Part shown: positions 5,794 through 10,729 of the stretch, in pieces
Numbering within the stretch: position 1 is the first letter of the stretch
How the letters are laid out: every line of letters starts with the position of its first letter
NCBI GenBank assembly: GCA_012036325.1
Contig: JAAUPC010000100.1
Span: 1-10,729 of the forward strand
Reading direction: 5' to 3'
Length of the DNA stretch: 10,729 nucleotides
Origin: Paracoccaceae bacterium
GTDB taxonomy: Bacteria; Pseudomonadota; Alphaproteobacteria; Rhodobacterales; Rhodobacteraceae
Made by a program: the position numbers and the translations under genes
Notes under the pieces: model-generated
Databases searched by the model: none
The model's input: the letters and a program-made list of their open reading frames with translations, nothing else
Told to the model about the DNA's origin: nothing

Positions 5794-7239
5794 ATGCGCC
5801 GCCACCGCAACGTGAAGATTGTGGCCACGCTTGGCCCTGCATCCAGCAGCTATGAGATGATTCGTGCCTTGTTCGAGGCCGGGGCCGATGTGTTCCGCCT
5901 GAACATGAGCCACGGTGTCCATGATGACATCCGGAAACGCCACGAGATCATCCGCCAGGTCGAGAAGGACCTTGGCCGCCCGATCGGCATTCTGGCCGAC
6001 CTTCAGGGCCCGAAGCTGCGGGTGGGCGTGTTCGCCAACGGCGCGGAAGAGCTGGTGGAAGGTGCGGCGTTCCGGATGGACCTGTCCAGCGCCCCGGGCG
6101 ACGTGAACCGGGTGAACCTGCCCCACCCCGAGATTTTCGCGGCGCTGGAACCCGGCACCAGCCTTTTGGTGAACGACGGCAAGATCCGGCTTCTGGTCAA
6201 CAGCTGCGGCAAGGACTTTGCGGAATGCACGGTCGAGGTTGGGGGCACGATCTCTAACCGCAAGGGCGTGAACGTGCCGGACGTGGTGCTGCCGGTGGCG
6301 GCGCTGTCGGAAAAGGACCGGGGCGATCTGGAGTTTGCCTGTGAGCTGGGCGTGGACTGGCTGGCGCTCTCGTTCGTGCAGCGCCCTGAGGATGTGATCG
6401 AGGCGCGCGGTCTGGCCAAGGGCCGGGCAGCGATCCTTTCGAAGATCGAAAAGCCTGCCGCCGTGAAGGCCTATGACGCGATCCTGCAGGTCAGTGACGG
6501 GATCATGGTGGCGCGGGGCGACCTTGGCGTCGAACTGCCAGTGACCTCGGTCCCGCCAATCCAGAAGCGGTTGGTGCGCGGGGCGCGGGCGGCGGCCAAG
6601 CCGGTGATCGTGGCGACGCAGATGCTGGAAAGCATGATCGAATCGCCGGTTCCGACCCGGGCCGAGGTGTCTGACGTGGCCACGGCGATCTATGAAGGCG
6701 CGGATGCGATCATGCTGTCGGCGGAATCGGCGGCGGGGAAGTATCCGATCGAAGCCGTGACCACGATGAACAACGTGGCGTTGAGCGTCGAGAAGGACCC
6801 GACCTACCGCTCGGTCATCGAGGCCAGCCGTCAGGTGCGGCGCGAGTCGGTGGCCGACGGGATCGTCGCCGCCGCGCGCGAGATTGCCGAGGCGACCAAC
6901 ATCAAGGCGATCTGCTGCTTCAGCCAGACCGGCACGACCGCCAGCCTGGTGGCGCGGGAACGGCCGCATGTGCCGATCATTGCGCTGACGCCGCTCATGT
7001 CCACCGCGCGGCGCATGGCGCTGACCTGGGGCGCGCATTGTGTGATCACCCCGCCGCAGGACCGGTTCAAGGGCGCGGTGCTGGCCGCGGTCAAGGCCGC
7101 ACGGGATGACGGGTTCGCGACCGAGGAAGACCAGATCGTGGTCACTGCGGGCGTGCCGTTCAACGTGAAGGGCACGACGAACATCCTGCGCGTGGCACCC
7201 TGTGATGAGCGGTTGATTTCGCGGGTTGACCCCGAGTAA
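5794..7239 (+). CDS. pyk: Pyruvate kinase
   Basis: This 481-aa protein is a full-length pyruvate kinase, converting phosphoenolpyruvate and ADP to pyruvate and ATP in the last step of glycolysis. Motifs in order: KIVATLGPAS (residues 8-17), FRLNMSHG with the substrate-binding Arg at 35, ILADLQGPKLRVG, LLVNDGKIRL leading the B domain, LPVAALSEKDRGDLEFA, and the active-site block KIEKPAAVKAYDAIL with the catalytic Lys near residue 217, then DGIMVARGDLGVELP and QMLESMIESPVPTRAEVSD. The C-terminal domain (CCFSQTGTTASLVARERP) is complete. No catalytic residue is missing. It is divergent from the amidohydrolase and followed closely by a small membrane protein gene, a neighbourhood seen in related alphaproteobacteria. 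Confidence 0.97.
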   Translation: MRRHRNVKIVATLGPASSSYEMIRALFEAGADVFRLNMSHGVHDDIRKRHEIIRQVEKDLGRPIGILADLQGPKLRVGVFANGAEELVEGAAFRMDLSSAPGDVNRVNLPHPEIFAALEPGTSLLVNDGKIRLLVNSCGKDFAECTVEVGGTISNRKGVNVPDVVLPVAALSEKDRGDLEFACELGVDWLALSFVQRPEDVIEARGLAKGRAAILSKIEKPAAVKAYDAILQVSDGIMVARGDLGVELPVTSVPPIQKRLVRGARAAAKPVIVATQMLESMIESPVPTRAEVSDVATAIYEGADAIMLSAESAAGKYPIEAVTTMNNVALSVEKDPTYRSVIEASRQVRRESVADGIVAAAREIAEATNIKAICCFSQTGTTASLVARERPHVPIIALTPLMSTARRMALTWGAHCVITPPQDRFKGAVLAAVKAARDDGFATEEDQIVVTAGVPFNVKGTTNILRVAPCDERLISRVDPE

Positions 7240-7245
7240 CCTTGA

Positions 7246-7265
7246 CCCCGGGACTGCTGCCGGGG
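7246..7265 (+). other. Hairpin between pyk and the 7271 gene
   Basis: CCCCGG (7246-7251) pairs with CCGGGG (7260-7265) around an 8-base loop, starting 6 bases after the pyk stop. The 3' arm is the only G-rich stretch before ATG 7271, so the hairpin would hide that gene's ribosome-binding site. No T-run follows. Confidence 0.45.
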
Positions 7266-7270
7266 GTATC

Positions 7271-7495
7271 ATGGATACGGATCTGGTGCTGACGGTAGGG
7301 ATCGTGCTTCTGGCACTCACCCTGCCGTCGCTTTTGTCAGCCTGGGTGGAACAGCGCGTTCCACGGGTCGCCGCTGTCATGGCAATCGCATCGCTGGGCA
7401 TGATCGTCGGGGCGCTGATGACGCGGCCGGGCGGATACAGCTTTTCCGAAGTGCCGAGCGTGATGCTGGGCGTTCTGGCCCGGCTGACAAGCTGA
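7271..7495 (+). CDS. Small two-helix membrane protein of unknown function
   Basis: This 74-aa protein has two hydrophobic helices: residues 4-24 (DLVLTVGIVLLALTLPSLLS) and about 33-50 (VAAVMAIASLGMIVGAL), joined by a charged turn WVEQRVPR, then a tail TRPGGYSFSEVPSVMLGVLARL. The PGGY-F-E-P tail recurs, as I recall, in short Rhodobacterales proteins found just after pyruvate kinase, but no function is known to me. ATG 7271 is 31 bases after the pyk stop, with GGGGG as a rough ribosome-binding site 4 bases upstream and partly inside a hairpin. Cotranscription with pyk is likely. Confidence 0.75.
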   Translation: MDTDLVLTVGIVLLALTLPSLLSAWVEQRVPRVAAVMAIASLGMIVGALMTRPGGYSFSEVPSVMLGVLARLTS

Positions 7496-7516
7496 CCGCA
7501 GCCTGCCCAGAGCCCC

Positions 7517-7545
7517 TTGCGCCGGGCCGCCGCCCCTTCTATAGG
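7517..7545 (+). promoter_or_regulatory. Candidate promoter for rpmI-rplT
   Basis: TTGCGC (7517-7522), a 17-base spacer and TATAGG (7540-7545) make a good alphaproteobacterial housekeeping promoter about 70 bases before rpmI. It leaves a leader of roughly 60-65 bases containing the GGCATGCC palindrome (7579-7586). I see no infC and no clear L20-binding leader structure of the kind known in other bacteria. Confidence 0.5.
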
Positions 7546-7615
7546 AGCGGCTTCAATACCCGCACGGCCGGCCTACGTGGCATGCCGAGTCGTGCCTGAA
7601 ACCACGGAGATGGAA

Positions 7616-7816
7616 ATGCCCAAGATGAAGACCAAGTCGGCGGCGAAGAAGCGTTTCAGCTTCACGGCCTCCGGTCGGGCCAAGGCTGGCGTCGCCGGCA
7701 AGCGGCACGGCATGATCAAGCGGACGACCAAATTCATTCGCGATGCTTCCGGCACGATGCTGCTGTCCGCTTCGGACACCAAGATCGTCAAGAAGTACAT
7801 GCCCTACGACCGCTAA
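7616..7816 (+). CDS. rpmI: 50S ribosomal protein L35
   Basis: This 66-aa, strongly basic protein is bacterial ribosomal protein L35 (bL35), a small component of the large subunit. It begins MPKMKTKSAAKKRF, the family signature, and continues SGRAKAGVAGKRHGMIKR and a C-terminus with KKYMPYDR. Length is typical. ATG 7616 has GGAG (7605-7608) upstream; longer frames starting further upstream lack family support. rplT follows 13 bases downstream, and both share a transcript ending at the terminator near 8240. The usual partner infC is not next to them here. Confidence 0.97.
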   Translation: MPKMKTKSAAKKRFSFTASGRAKAGVAGKRHGMIKRTTKFIRDASGTMLLSASDTKIVKKYMPYDR

Positions 7817-7829
7817 GGAGGCCCATTAG

Positions 7830-8192
7830 ATGGCACGCGTCAAATCCGGTGTGGTCACCCACGCCCGCCACCGCAAGGTGATCAAGGCTGCAAAGGGCTA
7901 TTACGCCGCGCGCAGCACCAACTTCCGCACGGCCACCCAGGCTGTCGACAAGGCCAACCAATACGCGACCCGCGACCGCAAGGCCCGCAAGCGCAGCTTC
8001 CGCGCGCTGTGGATCCAGCGGATCAACGCCGCCGTCCGCCTGTTCGACGCCGAGATGACCTATTCGCGTCTGATCAACGGTCTGGCGAAAGCCGGGATCG
8101 AGGTTGACCGCAAGGTCCTTGCTGACCTCGCCGTGCATGAGCCCGAGGCGTTCAACGCCATCGCCGGCCAGGCGAAAGCCGCGCTGGTCTGA
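7830..8192 (+). CDS. rplT: 50S ribosomal protein L20
   Basis: This 120-aa basic protein is ribosomal protein L20 (bL20), which binds 23S rRNA early in large-subunit assembly. It starts MARVKSGVVTHARHRKVIK and keeps the family's GYYAARSTNFRTA, the RDRKARKRSFRALWIQRINAA helix, and the YSRLINGLAKAGIEVDRKVL region. Length is normal. A strong AAGGAGG (7816-7822) lies 7 bases upstream of the ATG. In some bacteria L20 represses its own operon through a leader RNA; nothing here proves that. Confidence 0.98.
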   Translation: MARVKSGVVTHARHRKVIKAAKGYYAARSTNFRTATQAVDKANQYATRDRKARKRSFRALWIQRINAAVRLFDAEMTYSRLINGLAKAGIEVDRKVLADLAVHEPEAFNAIAGQAKAALV

Positions 8193-8213
8193 GGCTTCAG
8201 GCTATTGAGTTTG

Positions 8214-8244
8214 GAAAGGCCCCGCGTGCTGCGCGGGGCTTTTT
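8214..8244 (+). terminator. Rho-independent terminator of rpmI-rplT
   Basis: GCCCCGCG (8219-8226) and CGCGGGGC (8232-8239) form an 8-bp perfect stem with loop TGCTG, flanked by GAAAG before and TTTTT (8240-8244) after. It begins 26 bases past the rplT stop. Confidence 0.92.
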
Positions 8245-8270
8245 CTGTTTCGGTTGGGACTTGTGGTCAG

Positions 8271-8334
8271 CCCCCGGGGGTTTCACACCCCCGGACCCCC
8301 GTGGGATATTTGTGCAGAAAGAAAGCACAATTTT
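8271..8334. repeat. Intergenic hairpin-rich element between rplT and truB ends
   Basis: Two hairpins in a row: CCGGGGG (8274-8280) with CCCCCGG (8288-8294), and TTGTGC (8310-8315) with GCACAA (8325-8330), the second followed by TTTT on the plus strand. Between them is ACCCCCGTGGGATATTTG. The C-rich block plus GGATATTT and an A/G-rich tail resembles a sequence I recall as recurring between genes in Rhodobacteraceae; that is memory, not a search. It lies between convergent genes and may stop transcription from both sides. Confidence 0.5.
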
Positions 8335-8356
8335 AGATAAAGTTTAGGAGCGCGCT

Positions 8357-9259
8357 TCAGCGGTTGAAGACGCGGGAGGGGTGCAAATCTCCACCCTGAT
8401 AGTGGCCGACCGCGATGGCTTGGCCGTTCAGGCTGGCCCAGCCTTCCGCCCCCCACTCGGCCGATGCGATGACCATGCCGGGGTTGCCGTTCCGGAGGCG
8501 GGCTGCGCCTTCGGGGGTGGCGGGGAATTCCGGCAGGTCTTGCAGCCCGAGTTCAAGGGGGAGGAGGCGGGTGTCGAGGGCCTCGGTCTTCGCTTCGGCC
8601 TCGATCTCTTCCATCGTCACGCCATCCTTGGCGTCAAACGGGCCGGACCAGGTGCGGCGGAGCCATTCGACATGGGCGAGGCAGCCGAGCGCCAGCCCGA
8701 GGTCACGCGCGATGGAGCGGACATAGCCGCCCTTGCCGCAGACCATTTCCAGGTCGACATGGTCGGGGTCGGGGCGGTCAAGGAGCATCAGGCTTTCGAC
8801 CCAAAGCGGGCGGGCGGCGAGGTCCATCACCTCGCCCTCACGGGCAAGGTCATAAGCGCGGTCGCCGTCGACCTTTACGGCGGAATATTGCGGGGGGACT
8901 TGGCTGATGTCGCCGCGAAAGGCGTGGAGTGCGGCCTCGATCTCTGCGTCGGCGGGGCGCTGGTCGCTGGTCGCGGTGATGGTGCCCGAGGCATCGTCGG
9001 TGTCGGTCTGGGCCCCCAGCGTCACGCGGAAGCGGTAGCATTTCAGCGCGTCGGTGATGTAGGGGATGGTTTTCGTGGCCTCGCCCAAAGCCACGGCCAG
9101 AACGCCGGTGGCATCGGGGTCAAGTGTCCCCGCATGCCCCGCCTTTTGTGCCGAAAGCGCCCATTTCACCTTGTTGACCACGGCGGTGGAGGTGATCCCG
9201 GCCGGTTTGTCCACGATCAGCCAGCCGGTAACGGCGCGGCCCTTCTTGATGCGGCCCAT
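8357..9259 (-). CDS. truB: tRNA pseudouridine(55) synthase TruB
   Basis: This 300-aa enzyme converts uridine 55 of the tRNA T-loop to pseudouridine. It shows GWLIVDKPAGITSTAVVNKV at residues 12-31, the catalytic motif GHAGTLDPDATGVL with the nucleophile Asp at 47, the KCYRFRVTLGAQTDTDDASG region, PPQYSAVKVDGDRAYDLAR, and GGYVRSIARDLG. The C-terminal part is a PUA-like extension. Length is normal. Its ribosome-binding site (GAAAGG) overlaps the end of the DUF2233 gene, whose stop is 5 bases away, so it is the last gene of the rbfA operon. It converges on rplT. Confidence 0.97.
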   Translation of the reverse strand: MGRIKKGRAVTGWLIVDKPAGITSTAVVNKVKWALSAQKAGHAGTLDPDATGVLAVALGEATKTIPYITDALKCYRFRVTLGAQTDTDDASGTITATSDQRPADAEIEAALHAFRGDISQVPPQYSAVKVDGDRAYDLAREGEVMDLAARPLWVESLMLLDRPDPDHVDLEMVCGKGGYVRSIARDLGLALGCLAHVEWLRRTWSGPFDAKDGVTMEEIEAEAKTEALDTRLLPLELGLQDLPEFPATPEGAARLRNGNPGMVIASAEWGAEGWASLNGQAIAVGHYQGGDLHPSRVFNR

Positions 9260-9264
9260 GTGGA

Positions 9265-9986
9265 TCAGCCTTTCGGGACAACGGTGCCGACGATCGGCCC
9301 CATGGGAAAGCCCGCGTCGTGGCGGTTGAGATCAGGGGCGTAGAGGCGCGAGATGTTGCCGTCGAAATAAAGCGCGTCCGACAGGCCCAGTTCGTCGCGG
9401 AAAAGGCGGGCGAAACTGTGGAAGTTCACCCGGTCTTCCGAAATGGCAAAGACCGCGCGGCTGCCATCGGCGCTGACGCCGACGCCGTTCCTGACATAGG
9501 TGCTGTCGCTGCCGGGCAGAAGCTTGGGGTGGAGGTCGCCGTCAAGGACCAGCATCGGGCCGGATTGGGTGGCAAAGCGGCAGGCGGGGGCTTCGGCCTG
9601 GAAGGCAAGGCTTTCGATGACGCGGAACGTCTTTCCAATGCAGAAGACGCCGTTCGGCAAGAGGCCAAAGTTGCCGGGGCCATCGCTGGTGATCAGGCGC
9701 GATTGTTCGGTGCCGTTTTCCACATACAGGCCGACGGGGGCGAGGTCGCGGTGGTACATGCCCGCGTTCATCGCAAAGCCAAGGGTCAGCCCCTCACCCG
9801 CAAGCGCTGTATTCACCTTGTTGAAGCTGCCATAGACGCCATCGGGGCCGGTGTGGAAAAGGCGCAGGTCTTCGCCAAGCGCCACCTCGCACAAGGTAAA
9901 GGCAGCGCCGTCAAAGGTGGTGTCGCGGCAGATGGCGGCCGTTGCGGACAGGGGGCAAGCGCCAGACACAGCGCGAGGCGCAGCAT
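9265..9986 (-). CDS. Phosphodiester glycosidase (DUF2233) family protein, signal peptide frameshifted
   Basis: The main domain is in one frame: CRDTTFDGAAFTLCEV, GFAMNAGMYHRDLAPVGLYV, LLPNGVFCIG, RFATQSGPMLVLDG, YVRNGVGVSADG and ALYFDGNISRLYAP, the landmarks of DUF2233, related to the enzyme that uncovers mannose-6-phosphate. These are exported, predicted phosphodiester glycosidases; the bacterial substrate is not known. The start codon ATG 9986 overlaps the rbfA stop as TGATG and opens MLRLALCLALAP, a good signal peptide, but in a different frame. One extra C in the C5 run (plus-strand GGGGG 9951-9955) would give ...LALAPLSATAA-ICRD and a 240-aa precursor. As given, the coding sequence is broken at its N-terminus. 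truB follows 5 bases downstream. Confidence 0.8.
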
Positions 9987-10405
9987 CAATCGTCCCCGTC
10001 GGGGGTTTCGGCGTCAAGGTCACGCTGGACGGCGGGGTCAGAGAAGAGGCGGCGGGTTTCATCCAGGCGGTCGAACGTCTCATCAGGGCGAAAGCGCAGG
10101 TCGGGGGCGTATTTCAGCGTCATGCCTTTGACGACGCGGTGGCGGAGTTCGTGCTTGTTCCGCGCCAAGGCGGTGATCGCATCCTGCACCGGGACAGACC
10201 CCATCAGCGGCATGACGTATACCGTGGCGACCTTCAGGTCATTCGACATCGACACCTCGCCCACAGTGATGGACATGGCGTTAAGCTCGGGGTCGTGGAT
10301 CTCGGCCCGGTTAAGGACGTCTGAGAGAGTGCGGCGGATCAGTTCGCCGACGCGCAGCTGGCGCTGCGTCGGGCCTTGGCCGGAGGAGGGGCGATTGCTG
10401 GACAT
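9986..10405 (-). CDS. rbfA: 30S ribosome-binding factor RbfA
   Basis: This 139-aa protein is RbfA, a single KH-fold factor that binds the 30S subunit and helps mature the 5' end of 16S rRNA, important in cold. It shows QRQLRVGELIRRTLSDVL near residues 14-33, ITVGEVSMSNDLKVATVYVM in the middle, and the LRHRVVKGMTLKYAPDLRFRPDETF region with the family-typical RF-D end. The acidic tail (DAETPDGDD) is common in alphaproteobacteria. Its stop overlaps the start of the next gene as TGATG. It is the first gene of an rbfA-DUF2233-truB operon and divergent from dapB, with a 108-base spacer. Confidence 0.96.
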   Translation of the reverse strand: MSSNRPSSGQGPTQRQLRVGELIRRTLSDVLNRAEIHDPELNAMSITVGEVSMSNDLKVATVYVMPLMGSVPVQDAITALARNKHELRHRVVKGMTLKYAPDLRFRPDETFDRLDETRRLFSDPAVQRDLDAETPDGDD

Positions 10406-10513
10406 GGCGCCCGTTTAGGCCGTTTTGGCGCGTCCTGCAACGGCGCCTTGCAACGGTGGGCTTTTGCGCGGCGCGGATCAGCGCTAAGGCAGGGGAAAGC
10501 GAAGGGGTGTGTC

Positions 10514-10729
10514 ATGGCGGATGGTCCGGGGCTGGTGGTGACAGGCGCGTCGGGGCGGATGGGGCAGACGCTGATCCGGCTGCTGTCGGCACCGACGGTC
10601 GATGGCATCGTGTTCCGCGTCGACATGCGTTTGCGGCCCTTTGGCGATTCAGGGCCGCTCGCCTGCGGCTTCTCGGCGTTCGAGGATTACCTCGCGCAAC
10701 ATGGCCGGGACTGGGAACGCTACGCGTAC
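10514..10729 (+). CDS. dapB start fused in frame to a glnE fragment (partial, probably chimeric)
   Basis: The first 24 or so codons read MADGPGLVVTGASGRMGQTL..., the Rossmann start of 4-hydroxy-tetrahydrodipicolinate reductase (DapB, lysine pathway) with its G-x2-G-x2-G NAD(P)H motif. From about codon 25 the protein is GlnE instead: TVDGIVFRVDMRLRPFGDSG, then ACGFSAFEDYLAQHGRDWERYAY, the nucleotidyltransferase region of glutamine-synthetase adenylyltransferase. That second part resembles gamma/betaproteobacterial GlnE (RVDMRLRPFG, GRDWERYA) more than the alphaproteobacterial form. There is no stop; it runs off the window. The start has GAAGGGG 6 bases upstream. I take the DapB start as native and the fusion as a chimeric join. 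Confidence 0.75.
   Translation, partial: MADGPGLVVTGASGRMGQTLIRLLSAPTVDGIVFRVDMRLRPFGDSGPLACGFSAFEDYLAQHGRDWERYAY

Noticed and set aside
5776..7401. Long minus-strand open frame (541 codons) opposite pyruvate kinase
   Set aside because: It is rich in Arg, His and Gly with no domain, and mirrors a fully intact pyk. High-GC codon bias opens such shadow frames.
8381..10131. Plus-strand open frames of about 320 and 270 codons opposite truB and the DUF2233 gene
   Set aside because: Composition is repetitive Gly/Val/Ala with no motif; the opposite strand carries well-recognised proteins.
10436..10456. Direct repeat TGCAACGG, twice 13 bp apart, between rbfA and dapB
   Set aside because: Only 8 bases in GC-rich DNA, with no promoter elements clearly tied to it; it could be chance.

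Overview
The window is about 10.2 kb of compact, GC-rich chromosome from an alphaproteobacterium, most likely a member of the Rhodobacteraceae (a Rhodobacter/Paracoccus-like organism). This rests on the gene content and order (rpmI-rplT without infC; rbfA, a phosphodiester glycosidase and truB in one operon, divergent from dapB; pyruvate kinase divergent from an N-formylglutamate amidohydrolase), on codon use, and on Rhodobacter-type protein sequences. Almost everything is housekeeping or small accessory metabolism. I see no mobile element, no CRISPR array, no tRNA or rRNA, and no gene-free stretch over 300 bases.

Layout. 1-180 is a foreign-looking WD40-repeat fragment (minus strand). 181-225 holds only the last 15 codons of azlC, followed by azlD (222-521), together a branched-chain amino acid exporter. 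594-1139 encodes a small exported protein of unknown function, convergent with a hemolysin III/PAQR membrane protein (1149-1799, minus). An array of three 23-bp-spaced palindromes (1890-1957) separates that gene from a DUF1244 gene (1977-2303) and a LysR regulator (2348-3310), both minus. The regulator is divergent from a small ABM-type monooxygenase-like gene (3426-3695) and a DUF924 gene (3747-4325). A frameshifted small membrane protein gene (4437-4849) converges on an N-formylglutamate amidohydrolase gene (4885-5619, minus), with a strong hairpin between them.

Pyruvate kinase (5794-7239), a 74-aa membrane protein (7271-7495), rpmI (7616-7816) and rplT (7830-8192) follow on the plus strand and end at a clear rho-independent terminator. 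On the minus strand, rbfA (9986-10405), a DUF2233 phosphodiester glycosidase with a frameshifted signal peptide, and truB (8357-9259) form a tightly packed operon for ribosome and tRNA maturation. dapB starts at 10514 on the plus strand but runs in frame after about 24 codons into a piece of glnE.

The two ends look chimeric: a WD40 fragment abuts truncated azlC on the left, and dapB fuses to a gamma/beta-type glnE on the right. Each foreign piece is only about 140-180 bases. Together with several single-base frameshifts (WD40 fragment, the 4437 gene, the DUF2233 gene), this points to assembly and sequencing artefacts at contig ends more than to new fusion genes. The most interesting structure that could be genuinely biological is the triple-palindrome array at 1890-1957. 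I do not find a convincing undescribed multi-gene system here.
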